Origin: an uncultured Geobacter sp.
Lineage (GTDB): Bacteria; Desulfobacterota; Desulfuromonadia; Geobacterales; CAIOGM01
DNA: 64,000 nucleotides
Assembly: GCA_903857795.1 (NCBI GenBank)
Contig: CAIOGM010000038.1
Coordinates: forward strand, 1-64,000
Direction of reading: 5' to 3'
Shown: piece by piece, positions 1 to 10,132 of the stretch
Layout: each line of letters begins with the position of its first letter
Numbering within the stretch: the stretch's first letter is position 1
Made by a program: the position numbers and the translations under genes
The notes under the pieces: generated by a model
What the model was told of the DNA's origin: nothing
Database searches by the model: none
Seen by the model: the letters and a program-made list of their open reading frames with translations, nothing else

Positions 1-190
1 GTCACCAACGGACCCGGTGAGCTCTTACCTCACCCTTTCACCCTTACCCGCCGAAGCGGGCGGACTTCTCTCTGTGGCACTATCCCTGGGGTCACCCCCG
101 CTGGACGTTATCCAGCACCATGCCCTGTGGAGCCCGGACTTTCCTCCCCCCGTAAACGGGCGGCGACCATCCGTGCTGCTCCAGCCAAAC
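1..190 (-). ncRNA. rnpB: RNase P RNA (bacterial type A), 3' end cut by window edge
   Basis: Reverse complement reads GGATGGTCGCCGCCCG...GGAGGAAAGTCCGGGCTCCACAGGGCA...GGATAACGTCCAGC...GGGATAGTGCCACAGAGAGAAG...GGGTGAAAGGGTGAGGTAAGAGCTCACCGG, the conserved RNase P core. 5' end is approximate. Confidence 0.93.
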
Positions 191-201
191 GGTTTAAGGC
201 C

Positions 202-939
202 TTAAGCGGCCGTCTCTTCCTGCCGTCGGATGTAGAGAATCCTCTGGCAGTGGGGACAGACGATCAGCTCCAGCCCCTTATACAGGTTGTTATACATCTG
301 GGGAGGGATATTCATGTTGCAGCCGAGGCAACTCCCGTCCCGCGCCTCCACCACGGCGATTCCCTGGCGCTTCTCCCGAAGCATACCGTAGCGGTTGAGG
401 AGGGGTGCACCCAGACCGGCAGTCGTCGCATCTCGCTGGGACTGGTCCGCAACGATCTCGGCCTCAAGGCACTTCAGCTGCTTCTCCACCTCTCCCTTGC
501 GAAGGGCTATATTTCCGTTAAGGGCCGCCAGATTCTGCTCCCCTTCGGCAATTTTCCCCTGAAGCACCTCACTCTCCCCGATACTAGCGAGGAGCAGCTC
601 TTCAAGATCTGTCTTGACCTTCTTCGCGGTAGAGACCTCCTTGAGAACCGCCTGGTACTCCTTCTGGGTTTTTATGTCATGGAGACGCAGTTCCGACCGT
701 GCAATGTTATCGGTCTCCACAATAAGAGTCTGCTCACTCTCCTCTTTCCGTTCCCGAAGTGCCGTCATCTCTTCCCTGAGGGAGTCCAGGGCCAACCGGG
801 CCTCTTCAATCTCCCGGTCGAAACCGGCCACCTTCTCGAGGAGGAGATCCTTCTCCGCCTGACGGCCGTCAATCTTTAAATCAATCCCCTGCAACTCCTC
901 CAACAGTTTCACCTTGACACGCACTTCACACCTCCCCAT
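202..939 (-). CDS. C4-type zinc ribbon / coiled-coil domain protein
   Basis: 245-aa ORF, coiled-coil N-terminus and C-terminal CLGCNMNIP...CPHCQRILY zinc ribbon; start codon may be a few codons internal. Confidence 0.85.
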   Translation of the reverse strand: MGRCEVRVKVKLLEELQGIDLKIDGRQAEKDLLLEKVAGFDREIEEARLALDSLREEMTALRERKEESEQTLIVETDNIARSELRLHDIKTQKEYQAVLKEVSTAKKVKTDLEELLLASIGESEVLQGKIAEGEQNLAALNGNIALRKGEVEKQLKCLEAEIVADQSQRDATTAGLGAPLLNRYGMLREKRQGIAVVEARDGSCLGCNMNIPPQMYNNLYKGLELIVCPHCQRILYIRRQEETAA

Positions 940-996
940 GCGGATTCCTCCACGATCCTCCGTGGCCGGCGCTGCCGCGCCTCTGGTATTTTAATC

Positions 997-2124
997 CTAC
1001 GTAACAATCTGAAAGGGGTCTCGCTCGTCACAACAGCAGAGCAATTCCACCTCATACTTCCGGAGGAGACAGTCGGCGGAAATTCTCGTCGCCATCCCCT
1101 GAGCCGCGATTATTTCGGTGCCGAAATGTCCGGCGTCCAGGAGCGCCACTCCCAGCTCCTCGGCGGTACGCGCATCGTGATACCGGACATCGCCGGTGAC
1201 CAGCAGATCGGCGCCGCGCCGCTTTGCCTCCCGCAGGAGTGAGGCGCCGCTGCCGCTGCAGAGAGCCACCCGCCGGATCGGCCGGCTCCCTTCGCCGACG
1301 TACCGGACAACTCCCGCTCCGAGACGTTCCCTGACAACTTCTGCGTACTGGGCCAGAGTGACCGGCTCCTGCAGCAGGCCAATCCGGCCGAGGCCGAACC
1401 CTTTCCCCTTGTTGAGGAGCGGATAGAGATCATAAGCCGGCTCTTCATAGGGATGGGCGGCCTTCAATGCTTCAATGGCCTTCGTGAGATCATCGGCACG
1501 CAGGAGCAGCTCAATCCGCAGCTCTTCGGCGCACTCGCGCCGCCCCTTTTCCCCCTGAAACGGCTTCGCCCCATCAAGAGGGAGATAAGTCCCTCTCCCC
1601 TCACCCCGGAACGAGCAGTCACGATAGTTACCCATGACCGCGCTGCACCGGAAGAGCGCCTCCAGCAGCGGCTCCTCATACCCCTTGGGGACGAAGACCA
1701 CCAGCTTGACCAGCTCTTCCCGTACCGACTCTCTGAGCGGCTCGCAGGAGACGACCCCGATCCGCTCCGCCAGGAGGTCATTAAGCCCCCCCTCGGCGCT
1801 GTCGTAATTGGTATGAATCGATAGTACGGCCAGGTTATTCTTGATGGCGCGGAAGATGAGAGCGGTCGCGGGATCCGCCGCAGAGAGCCGGGAGAGCGGT
1901 TTGAAGATGAAGGGGTGGTGGGTGACGAGGAGCTGGCAGTGGCCGGCTATGGCGGCTTCGATGGCCGGGGGGCCAGGATCGAGAGCCGTCATGATCCGCG
2001 AAACCGGGGCAGCAGGATCACCAAGCTGTAAACCAACGGCGTCCCACTCTTCGGCAAGGGAGGAAGGGGCTATTTTATTAATAATTCCAATGAGATCAGA
2101 CAGTCTCGGGGTTTGCATGCTCAC
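997..2124 (-). CDS. Nif3-like dinuclear metal center protein (YbgI/YqfO family)
   Basis: LSDLIGIINKIAPSSLAEEWDAVGLQLGD, LLVTHHPFIF, HTNYDSAEGGLNDLLAE and C-terminal GDVRYHDA...DAGHFGTE motifs. Confidence 0.93.
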   Translation of the reverse strand: MSMQTPRLSDLIGIINKIAPSSLAEEWDAVGLQLGDPAAPVSRIMTALDPGPPAIEAAIAGHCQLLVTHHPFIFKPLSRLSAADPATALIFRAIKNNLAVLSIHTNYDSAEGGLNDLLAERIGVVSCEPLRESVREELVKLVVFVPKGYEEPLLEALFRCSAVMGNYRDCSFRGEGRGTYLPLDGAKPFQGEKGRRECAEELRIELLLRADDLTKAIEALKAAHPYEEPAYDLYPLLNKGKGFGLGRIGLLQEPVTLAQYAEVVRERLGAGVVRYVGEGSRPIRRVALCSGSGASLLREAKRRGADLLVTGDVRYHDARTAEELGVALLDAGHFGTEIIAAQGMATRISADCLLRKYEVELLCCCDERDPFQIVT

Positions 2125-2131
2125 TCAAAAG

Positions 2132-2164
2132 AAAAGAGTGCATCCCTGTGGTATGCACTCTTTT
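2132..2164 (-). terminator. Hairpin terminator downstream of tRNA
   Basis: Perfect inverted repeat AAAAGAGTGCAT...ATGCACTCTTTT between tRNA and nif3-like gene. Confidence 0.65.
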
Positions 2165-2238
2165 CCCCCATTTTATGGGTACTTGGCTCTGCTTCGTGTT
2201 GGTGTTAAGGGCATTCCCACAACATCCCGAGGAGTAGA

Positions 2239-2315
2239 TGGTGGGCCCACCAGGATTCGAACCTGGGACCGACCGGTTATGAGCCGGTAGCTCTAGCCAG
2301 CTGAGCTATAGGCCC
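2239..2315 (-). tRNA. tRNA with CAU anticodon (probably tRNA-Ile2; elongator Met possible)
   Basis: Reverse complement GGGCCTATAGCTCAGCTGGCTAGAGCTACCGGCTCATAACCGGTCGGTCCCAGGTTCGAATCCTGGTGGGCCCACCA folds as a full cloverleaf with encoded CCA; anticodon loop CTCATAA. Confidence 0.95.
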
Positions 2316-2397
2316 TTAAAAATGCGAGATTCAAGGTACCCATTACCTGGGGGGTTGTCAAGTAAAAAGCCCCCCTTAAGGAAAAATATCGGACGAG

Positions 2398-3918
2398 CTA
2401 TTCAGAAATTGACCTGCTGCCTGATAACGACGTGGTCGCAGCGACTTCTCCCCCCCCACCAAGCACCTTGTAGAGGGTCACCAGGTTGTTGAGACGGGCC
2501 AGGCGGGCGCCGATGAGCAGCTGTTGGGCATCGTAGGAGGAGCGCTGGAAGATGATCACGGCAAGATAGTTGTCGACCCCCCTTTCGTAGCGGGCCATGG
2601 AGAGGTTAAAGCTCGCGATGGTGGCATCGGTGAGGGACTGCTGAGCCGCCACCTGCACATCGATGGTCCCCCTCAGAGCCAGGGAGTCTGCCACCTCCCG
2701 GAAGGCGATCTGGATCGCCTTCTCGTACTGGGCCACGGCGATCTCCCGGTCCGCCTCCGCCACGGCCAGGTTGGCTTTGTTAAAGCCGGCGTCGAAGATG
2801 GGAAAGGAGATCTGCGGCGCAACCTTCCAGACGTAGGAGCCCGACGTAAAGAGTCCCCCCAGTTCGTTACTCCCCACACCGATGCTTGAGATCAGGGTAA
2901 TCCGCGGGAAGAACGCCGCTCGGGCCGCGCCGATGTTGGCATTGGCCCCCCTGAGGAGGTTTTCCGCCTGGAGGATGTCGGGGCGACGGAGCAAAACCTC
3001 CGAAGGAAGCCCGGGTGGCAGCTCCTTCAGGAGCGTAAGCGTACCGGTGAGCTTTGACGGAAGGAGGTCGATGGCAACCGTTGAACCGACAGCCAGGTTG
3101 AGGGCGTTCTCGTCCTGAGCCGTCAGGGTGGTGAAGACGGCCACATCTCTTCGCGCCGCATCCACCTGGATCTGAGCATTATAGAGATCCAGCAAGGATG
3201 CGATTCCCGCCTCATGGCGAAGCCGGACGATCCGGTAGTACTCCTGCTGACTCACCAGGGTATTGGCGGAAACCTGCAGTCGCTCCCGGTCGGCGGCCAG
3301 CGTCAGCCAGGCGGAAGAGACCTGGGATACCAGGGAGATCTGGACTGTCCGCCGGGCCTGTTCGGTGGCCAGATACTGCTCCAGAGCCTGGTCCTTGAGG
3401 CTCTGTACCCGTCCGAACAGATCCACCTCGTAGGAGCTGACGCCGAGGCCGACGTTGTATTGATGAATCTGCTGCGGTATACCCGAGCCGGAGAAATCTT
3501 CAGCCAAACGCTGGAATGTGCCGGACGCAGCTGCGTCCACCTTGGGAAAGAGATCGGAGCGGCGGATCTGAAACTGGGCCTGTGAGCGCCGGATGTTGAG
3601 GATGGCTACCCGCAGATCCCGGTTGTTGTCCAGCGCCAGACCGATCACTTTCCGCAACTGCGGATCCACAAAGAACTCCTGCCAGGGGATGTCGGCCACC
3701 GGCTTCTGCTCCGTGGGGATGGCTGTCGCCTGATATGACGGGCCGGCGGGCCAGGCAGCCGGCACCGGAGCGCCGGGGCGGCTGTAGGTGGGCGCCATGG
3801 TCGAGCAGCCGACTACCAGTGAAGTCACAATTCCAACACAGAGGAAGAGAGTCGCAGAGTAACGGCTTATTCTCCGTGTCTCCGTGTCCCCGTGGTTAAC
3901 TGCTTGTTCAAGGTTCAT
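2398..3918 (-). CDS. RND efflux outer membrane lipoprotein, NodT/OprM family
   Basis: [14 protein letters not shown] lipobox; [57 protein letters not shown]. True start may be internal. Confidence 0.93.
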   Translation of the reverse strand: MNLEQAVNHGDTETRRISRYSATLFLCVGIVTSLVVGCSTMAPTYSRPGAPVPAAWPAGPSYQATAIPTEQKPVADIPWQEFFVDPQLRKVIGLALDNNRDLRVAILNIRRSQAQFQIRRSDLFPKVDAAASGTFQRLAEDFSGSGIPQQIHQYNVGLGVSSYEVDLFGRVQSLKDQALEQYLATEQARRTVQISLVSQVSSAWLTLAADRERLQVSANTLVSQQEYYRIVRLRHEAGIASLLDLYNAQIQVDAARRDVAVFTTLTAQDENALNLAVGSTVAIDLLPSKLTGTLTLLKELPPGLPSEVLLRRPDILQAENLLRGANANIGAARAAFFPRITLISSIGVGSNELGGLFTSGSYVWKVAPQISFPIFDAGFNKANLAVAEADREIAVAQYEKAIQIAFREVADSLALRGTIDVQVAAQQSLTDATIASFNLSMARYERGVDNYLAVIIFQRSSYDAQQLLIGARLARLNNLVTLYKVLGGGGEVAATTSLSGSRSISE

Positions 3919-6900
3919 GATGTTACCTCCGAAACGTGCTCTGCAGCCGGCTTCATCCCTTTTTTGGCGAAGAGCCGCGACACCAGGACGAAGAAGAACG
4001 GGATGAAGAGCAGATCGATGAAGGTTGCCGAGAGGAGACCGCCGGTGACGGCGGTGCCGATGGCATTCTGGGCTGCGGCCCCGGCCCCCTTGGTCAGAGC
4101 CAGCGGCAGGGTCCCGAAGAAGAACGCCAGCGAGGTCATGATGACCGGACGCAACCTGATCCTCACCGCGGTAAGGGTGGCCTCCATCAGTTCATGCCCC
4201 TGGTGCATCTGCTCCTTGATGAACTGGATAATCAGAATGGCGTTTTTGGTGGAGAGCCCCACCGTGGTGAGGAGTCCGATCTGAAGATAGACATCGTTGG
4301 GGAACAGCCGAAACTTGACCGCCGTCACGGCCCCCACCAGCCCCAGCGGCAGCATCAGTAGGTTGACGAAGGGGATGGTCCAGCTCTCGTACAGGGCCGC
4401 CACCGAGAGGAACACCACCAGCAGCGAGATGGCGTAGAGCGCCGGCGCCTGGGCGCCGGCATTCTTCTCCTCGTAGGAGAGCCCGGTCCATTCATAGCCA
4501 ATCCCCGGCGGCAACTGAGCCGCCATTTTCTCCACCTCGTCCATGGCTTCGCCGGTACTGACCCCCGGTGCCGCCTGTCCCAGGACTTCCACGGAAGGAA
4601 TCCCATTGTACCGTTCCAGCCGGGGCGAGCCGAACTGCCAGCGGGCGGTGGCGAAGGCGGAAAACGGCACCATCTGACCAACATTATTGCTGACATACCA
4701 ACTGTTGATATCCTCCGGCAGCATCCGGAACCGGGCGTCGGATTGAAGATAGACCTTTTTGACCCGGCCGTTCTGGATGAAGTCGTTGACGTAGGTGCTC
4801 CCCCAGGCAGTGGAGAGGACGTTGTTGATATCCGTCTGGGATACCCCCTGGGCGCCGGCCCGCACATCGTCGATGTCGAGCTTGAACTGGGGTGAATCGT
4901 CCTGGCCGTTGGGGCGCACCGCGACCAGTTTCTTGTTCTTCATGGCCATCCCCAGCAGCTGGTTGCGCGCCTCCATCAGCCTCTCATGCCCCAACCCGCT
5001 CCTGTCCTGCAACTGGAAGTCGAAGCCGTTGGCCACCCCCAGTTCCAGCACCGCCGGCGGTGAAAAGGCGAAGGCGAGTCCGTCCCTGAACTGTGAGAAC
5101 GCCCCCATGGCCCGGCCGGCAATGGCCGACGCCTTCTGATCCTTTCCCGGACGAAGGTCCCAGTGCTTGAGTCTGACAAAGGCAAGCCCCATGTTCTGGC
5201 CGCGACCGGCAAAACTGAACCCGGCCACGGTTATGACCCCCTCCACCGTTTTGGCCTCTTTCTCGAGGAAGTGCTGCTCCAACTGGCGGATGACCTGAAT
5301 GGTCCGCTCCTGAGTGGCGCCGGCCGGCAGCTGGACCTGGCAGATGATGAATCCCTGGTCCTCATCCGGCAGGAAGGAGGTGGGAAGGTTCATGAAGACA
5401 TAGGCCATGGCGGCCACGATGGCGCCATAGACCACCAGGTAACGGATCGGCTTGCCGAAGGAGCGGCCGACGATCCCTTCGTAGTTGTGCCGGCAGAATT
5501 CAAATGCCCGGTTGAAGTAGCCGAAGAACCAGGCAAACCAGCCGCTCTCACCGGCATGGTGCCCCTTTGTAACCGGCTTGAGGATGGTGGCGCAGAGCGC
5601 CGGAGTCAGGATCATGGCCACCAGCACCGAGAGGATCATGGCGGAGATGATGGTAACGGAGAACTGGCGGTAGATGACACCGGTGGAACCGGGGAAGAAG
5701 GCCATGGGGAGGAAGACCGCCGTCAACACGGTGGCGATCCCCCAGAGGGCGCTGGTGATCTGCCCCATGGACTTGATGGTTGCCTCCTTGGGCGGAAGCC
5801 CCTCCTCGGTCATGATCCGCTCCACGTTCTCCACGACCACAATGGCGTCGTCAACCAGGAGGCCGATGACGATGACCAGGGCGAACATGGTCAAGGTGTT
5901 GATGGAGTAGCCGCACGCCGCCAGCACCCCCATGGTCCCCAGGAGAACCACCGGCACGGCGATGGTGGGGATCAGGGTGGCGCGGATGTTCTGCAGGAAG
6001 AGGAACATGATGATGAAGACAAGGAAGACCGCCTCGATCAGGGTGTGGACCACCTCTTCAATGGAGATCTTGACGAAGGGGGTGGTGTCGTAGGGGTAGA
6101 CCACCTTCATGCCGGGGGGAAAATACTTCTCCAACTCAGCCATTTTGGCCTTCACCCGGGTGCCGGTTTCCAGGGCGTTGGCGCCGGCCGCCAGGCGGAG
6201 CGCCATCCCTCCCAACGGTTTTCCGTTGTAATAGGATTGAACCTCGTAATTTTCGGTCCCTATTTTGCTTTCCGCCACATCCTTGAGCTTCACAGTGGAG
6301 CCGTCGCTGTTGGTGCGCAGGATGATGGCATCGAACTGCTCCGGGCTCTGGAGCAGGGTCCGGGCGTTAATGGTGGCATTGAGCTGCTGCCCCTGGATGG
6401 CGGGGGAGCCGCCGAACTGGCCGGCTGAGACCTGGACGTTCTGCGCCTGTAGGGCCGTAATCACATCGTTGGAGGTCAAGTGGTAGTTGTTCAGCTTGGC
6501 CGGGTTCAGCCAGATCCGCATGGCATTCTGGGTGCCGAACAGCACCATCTCACCGACCCCCTCCAGGCGGCTGACGATATCCTGGAGATTGGAGACCATG
6601 TAGTCGGTCAGGCCGTTGCGGTCCATGGAGCCATCTTCCGAGACCAGCCCGACTATCAGCAAAAAGTTTCTGGTGGACTTGACTACCTGAATCCCCGAAC
6701 GCTGGACGATCTGCGGGAGGAGCGGCACTGCCAGTTGCAGCTTGTTCTGCACCTGCACCTGAGCGATGTTGGGATCGGTACCGGCCTTGAAGGTCAGCGT
6801 AATGCTCACCGCCCCGGCCGAGTCGCTGGTGGAGGCCATGTAGATCAGGTTGTCGATGCCGTTCAGCTTCTGCTCGATGACCTGGGTAACCGTATCCTGT

Positions 6901-7070
6901 ACGGTCTGGGCTGATGCCCCCGGATAGGTGGCGTTAATGGCGATCTGCGGCGGCGCGATGGGAGGATACTGGGAGACCGGCAGCTTCTTGATGGAGAGCA
7001 GGCCGACCAGCATGACCATTATGGCGATCACCCAGGCAAAGATCGGGCGATTGATGAAAAAACGAGGCAT
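3915..7070 (-). CDS. RND efflux inner membrane transporter, HAE1/AcrB family
   Basis: 1051 aa, [72 protein letters not shown]. Confidence 0.97.
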   Translation of the reverse strand: MPRFFINRPIFAWVIAIMVMLVGLLSIKKLPVSQYPPIAPPQIAINATYPGASAQTVQDTVTQVIEQKLNGIDNLIYMASTSDSAGAVSITLTFKAGTDPNIAQVQVQNKLQLAVPLLPQIVQRSGIQVVKSTRNFLLIVGLVSEDGSMDRNGLTDYMVSNLQDIVSRLEGVGEMVLFGTQNAMRIWLNPAKLNNYHLTSNDVITALQAQNVQVSAGQFGGSPAIQGQQLNATINARTLLQSPEQFDAIILRTNSDGSTVKLKDVAESKIGTENYEVQSYYNGKPLGGMALRLAAGANALETGTRVKAKMAELEKYFPPGMKVVYPYDTTPFVKISIEEVVHTLIEAVFLVFIIMFLFLQNIRATLIPTIAVPVVLLGTMGVLAACGYSINTLTMFALVIVIGLLVDDAIVVVENVERIMTEEGLPPKEATIKSMGQITSALWGIATVLTAVFLPMAFFPGSTGVIYRQFSVTIISAMILSVLVAMILTPALCATILKPVTKGHHAGESGWFAWFFGYFNRAFEFCRHNYEGIVGRSFGKPIRYLVVYGAIVAAMAYVFMNLPTSFLPDEDQGFIICQVQLPAGATQERTIQVIRQLEQHFLEKEAKTVEGVITVAGFSFAGRGQNMGLAFVRLKHWDLRPGKDQKASAIAGRAMGAFSQFRDGLAFAFSPPAVLELGVANGFDFQLQDRSGLGHERLMEARNQLLGMAMKNKKLVAVRPNGQDDSPQFKLDIDDVRAGAQGVSQTDINNVLSTAWGSTYVNDFIQNGRVKKVYLQSDARFRMLPEDINSWYVSNNVGQMVPFSAFATARWQFGSPRLERYNGIPSVEVLGQAAPGVSTGEAMDEVEKMAAQLPPGIGYEWTGLSYEEKNAGAQAPALYAISLLVVFLSVAALYESWTIPFVNLLMLPLGLVGAVTAVKFRLFPNDVYLQIGLLTTVGLSTKNAILIIQFIKEQMHQGHELMEATLTAVRIRLRPVIMTSLAFFFGTLPLALTKGAGAAAQNAIGTAVTGGLLSATFIDLLFIPFFFVLVSRLFAKKGMKPAAEHVSEVTS

Positions 7071-7089
7071 GGAGAGGCTCCTTGGAAAA

Positions 7090-7125
7090 GATCGGACCGA
7101 TCGAACGGATCAGACGGATCGGTCC
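7090..7125. repeat. 9-bp tandem repeat, four degenerate copies
   Basis: GATCGGACC GATCGAACG GATCAGACG GATCGGTCC in the gap between the adaptor and transporter genes. Confidence 0.8.
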
Positions 7126-7127
7126 GA

Positions 7128-8300
7128 TTATTTTTTCTCTGCGGATGCAGGCTTGGCTCCGAACGGCACAGCCTTGACCGGCGTCCCGGGCCGGGCCTTC
7201 TGCACCCCTTCCAGAATGACCCGGTCTCCGGCTTTCACCCCTTCACTCACCAACCAGTTATCCCCCACGGTCCGGACGACCTTGATGACCCGCGGCTCCA
7301 CCTTCTCGCCGGCTCCCACCACCATGACCATTGCCTCCCCCTTGGGATTGCGGCTGACCCCCCGTTGGGGGATGAGGATGGCATGTTCGTTTATCCCTTC
7401 CTCCAGAATGGCGCGGACAAACATACCGGGAAGCAGGAGCTGGTTCGGATTGGGAAATACGGCGCGCAGGGTAACCGAGCCGGTGCTCTGCTCCACCGTG
7501 ACTTCGGAAAATTTGAGGAGTCCCGGCAGGGGATACGGAGTGCCGTCTTCCAGGAGAAGCTTGACAGGTGCCTGCGCCGCACCGCTCTTCTTCAGCACCC
7601 CGCTGGCGAGACTCTGCTTCATCTTGAGCAGGTCGGAGGTTGACTGGGTCACATCCACATACATCGAGTCAAGCTGCTGAATGGTGGCCAAGGCGGTCGG
7701 TTGACTGGCGGTTACCAGCGCCCCGTCGGTCACCGTGGAACGGCCGATCCGCCCGGAGATCGAGGCCGTCACCTTGGTATAGGCCAGATTGATCCGGGCG
7801 CTCTCCACCGCCGCCTGGGCTGACGCCACATCGGCCTCGGACTGCTTGAGCGCACCATGAGCGTCATCATACTCCTGCTGGCTCACCCCCTTGATCTTCA
7901 CCAGATCCCGGAACCGTTCTTCCTTGAGCCGTGCCGGGATAAGGTTGGCCTCTGCCCGGGACTGGGCCGCCCTGCTGCTGTCATAGGCAGCCTGATAGGT
8001 TGCCGGGTCGATCTGATAGAGCAGCTGGCCGGCCCTGACATCACTCCCCTCCGTGAAGACCCGCTTCTGGATGATCCCGCCGACCTGTGGCCGGACTTCG
8101 GCAATCATATGGGGAGAGGTCCGGCCGGAGAGTTCGGTAGTCAGGGCCACCCGTTCGCTCTTGATCACGATCACCCCCACCTCGGGGGGGCCGCTTGAGG
8201 GGGGAGGAGACGCGGGACCCTTGCCGCAACCGGCGACCAACACTCCGGCAGCCAGAAACAGTGCTACGGTACTCAGCTTGGTTCTGCAGATGGTTTGCAT
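7128..8300 (-). CDS. RND efflux periplasmic adaptor (AcrA/MexA family)
   Basis: Lipoprotein-like N-terminus (LAAGVLVAGCGKG), VRPQVGGIIQKRVFTEGSDVRAGQLLYQIDPATYQAAYDSA; start set at internal Met (MQTICRTK). Confidence 0.93.
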   Translation of the reverse strand: MQTICRTKLSTVALFLAAGVLVAGCGKGPASPPPSSGPPEVGVIVIKSERVALTTELSGRTSPHMIAEVRPQVGGIIQKRVFTEGSDVRAGQLLYQIDPATYQAAYDSSRAAQSRAEANLIPARLKEERFRDLVKIKGVSQQEYDDAHGALKQSEADVASAQAAVESARINLAYTKVTASISGRIGRSTVTDGALVTASQPTALATIQQLDSMYVDVTQSTSDLLKMKQSLASGVLKKSGAAQAPVKLLLEDGTPYPLPGLLKFSEVTVEQSTGSVTLRAVFPNPNQLLLPGMFVRAILEEGINEHAILIPQRGVSRNPKGEAMVMVVGAGEKVEPRVIKVVRTVGDNWLVSEGVKAGDRVILEGVQKARPGTPVKAVPFGAKPASAEKK

Positions 8301-8382
8301 AGAGACCTCATCAGATAAAGAAGTTGCCAGCTGAAAACAGCTGAAATAGCCTGGACAGAATCCGGAATGAACAGCCACGCGC

Positions 8383-8958
8383 CTACCGTTTCACCCCGTC
8401 CCAGCACGCCTCGATGAAGCGGGTCATCAGGAGGTCATCCAGGATAACGAAACCGAGAATATGGTCACGCGCCACGGCGAGAAGCGGGCCGAAAGCCAGG
8501 GCGAAGAGTACGGGCAGGGGAAGATCCTTTATCACCTGCCGTGCCACCCCCTCCTCGAACAGTTCCCGAAAGACATCGCATCCACCTTCTTTTCCAAGGA
8601 TCTTCTCTTTCCTGTACGCCGTCCCGTAGGGAGAGTTGTGGAACTGCTCCAGAAAGCGGAAATAGAGGGGATTAGCGATGAAATATCTGATGAACGACGT
8701 CCCCAGGTGGAGAAACCGCTCCCGGAGCGACTGCTCCAAGGAGTAACCGTCCAGCATGACAGGGACCATCCTCTCTTCCAGGTCCCGATAGAGCCCGGCG
8801 ATGAGCAGATCCTTGTTCTCGAAATAGCGATAGATGGTTCCGGCGCCCACACGGGCACGCTCCGCGATCATCGCCATGGGGGCGCCGTGAAATCCGTTTT
8901 CGGCGATGAGTTCCAGCGCAGCGCGAACTATCTCTTCCCGCTTATCGTTACTCGACAT
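8383..8958 (-). CDS. TetR/AcrR family transcriptional regulator
   Basis: KREEIVRAALELIAENGFHGAPMAMIAERARVGAGTIYRYFENKDLL, TetR_N HTH; start at MSSNDKREE. Confidence 0.93.
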   Translation of the reverse strand: MSSNDKREEIVRAALELIAENGFHGAPMAMIAERARVGAGTIYRYFENKDLLIAGLYRDLEERMVPVMLDGYSLEQSLRERFLHLGTSFIRYFIANPLYFRFLEQFHNSPYGTAYRKEKILGKEGGCDVFRELFEEGVARQVIKDLPLPVLFALAFGPLLAVARDHILGFVILDDLLMTRFIEACWDGVKR

Positions 8959-8974
8959 GACTCCCCTCCCGGCG

Positions 8975-8990
8975 GAATGAACGTTCATTC
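8975..8990. promoter_or_regulatory. Putative TetR-family operator, perfect 16-bp palindrome
   Basis: GAATGAACGTTCATTC, 17 bp upstream of the regulator start. Confidence 0.75.
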
Positions 8991-9018
8991 TTGTACGGTT
9001 TTTCGTAGAGTCTGTCAA
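8990..9018 (-). promoter_or_regulatory. Putative sigma-70 promoter for TetR-RND operon
   Basis: Minus strand TTGACA-N17-TACAAG, -10 abutting the palindrome. Confidence 0.55.
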
Positions 9019-9190
9019 CCCGTTTTTCGTCAACTGCGGTGGGGATCATATGAAAAGGAGGATGGGTGGATGACAGCGGAAACAGTGGAGTGGGGAATAA
9101 TCGGGAAGGGAATCGTGGACGTCCGGGAGCAAAGCAGGCGCGTATCTACTTTGCTCCCGGACCTGGGCGGTCAATAAGGAGCAGGAATAC

Positions 9191-9682
9191 CTACTTTTTC
9201 CCCTTTTTTATAACACTTTTGCGTGCGGCTCTGGCTTTCTCAAGATTTGCACCCAGGTCCATCCGGGAAGCGATCTCTTTTCTTGCCTCGGCATACTTCT
9301 TTGACATCAAGGACTGGCTCTTAGGAATATTGAACTGTTTACGATACTGGGCAGGCTTCAACTGATGAGCCTGATTGAGGTGTCGGGTAAGAGTTTTCAT
9401 TCCCCCTTTGCCACAGATCATGCAGAGCACTTCGTTTGTCTTGAATGCCTGCTTTATGGTAAGAGTTGTCGCATCCGCTGCCGGCATAGATTCTGATTCA
9501 ACAGACATTCCTGATTCCAGAGCCAGCAGTACCGCATGGACCATTTGAATTTCGGAGATCAGTTCAGTCGTGGTCATAGGGGTAGTCTGAGCATGTGCCG
9601 TGACAATCTCTTTAGCCATTTCCAACAGTGTTGCCATTTTGGTGTTCTCCTTTTGAGTAAGCATTTTATTTACAATAGTCAT
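9191..9682 (-). CDS. MucR/Ros family transcriptional regulator
   Basis: VLCMICGKGGMKTLTRHLNQAHQLKPAQYRKQFNIPKSQSLMSKKYAEARKEIASRMDLG; likely start at MATLLEMAKEIV. Confidence 0.9.
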   Translation of the reverse strand: MTIVNKMLTQKENTKMATLLEMAKEIVTAHAQTTPMTTTELISEIQMVHAVLLALESGMSVESESMPAADATTLTIKQAFKTNEVLCMICGKGGMKTLTRHLNQAHQLKPAQYRKQFNIPKSQSLMSKKYAEARKEIASRMDLGANLEKARAARKSVIKKGKK

Positions 9683-9956
9683 ATAACATGTTGTTACCGA
9701 TATGTGTATAAGAAAAATGAGACATACATTCGTGCGTACCGAAATGATCAGTGAGACGTAAAACTGCTGCTGACATTATCCTTGTAACTGTCGCGAAAGA
9801 TACCCTGCCGCCATCACCAAAAGAATCGTCTCCAGCGGCGATTCTTCGGCCGGTGAATTTACCCTTGACATTTTACTACTGCTTTGCGATAGTTTGTCAG
9901 AATAGGGCTCGCTATAAAATCTAGCGATCTTATCAATAAATAATCAGAGCCACAAT

Positions 9957-10065
9957 TTCTTATCAAGAGCGACCGAGGGACGGGCCCTACGACGTCGCGG
10001 CAACCTCCATAACGGAAGGTGCCAATTCCCGCGGAAATGGCAGACGCGTTTCCGGAAGATAAGGA
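9957..10065 (+). promoter_or_regulatory. SAM-I (S-box) riboswitch aptamer
   Basis: TTCTTATCAAGAGCGACCGAGGGACGGGCCC...GGCAACC...GGAAGGTGCCAATTCCCGCGGAAATGGCAGA...GATAAGGA with P1 pairing; upstream of transsulfuration genes. Confidence 0.93.
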
Positions 10066-10084
10066 AGAGTGATCCCTTAACAGG

Positions 10085-10118
10085 AATCCTCTTCCGCACC
10101 CCGGAAGGGGATTTTTCA
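10085..10118 (+). terminator. Riboswitch expression-platform terminator
   Basis: AATCCTCTTCCGCACCCCGGAAGGGGATTTTT; the CTCTTCC arm can alternatively pair with GGAAGAG just 3' of P1 (antiterminator). Confidence 0.75.
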
Positions 10119-10132
10119 TTGGGAGGAGCTAC

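Noticed and set aside
5163-6428. 421-aa plus-strand ORF opposite the RND transporter (Asp/His/Gly rich)
   Set aside because: Antisense to an intact RND gene; Asp/His/Gly-rich composition results from hydrophobic codons read in reverse.
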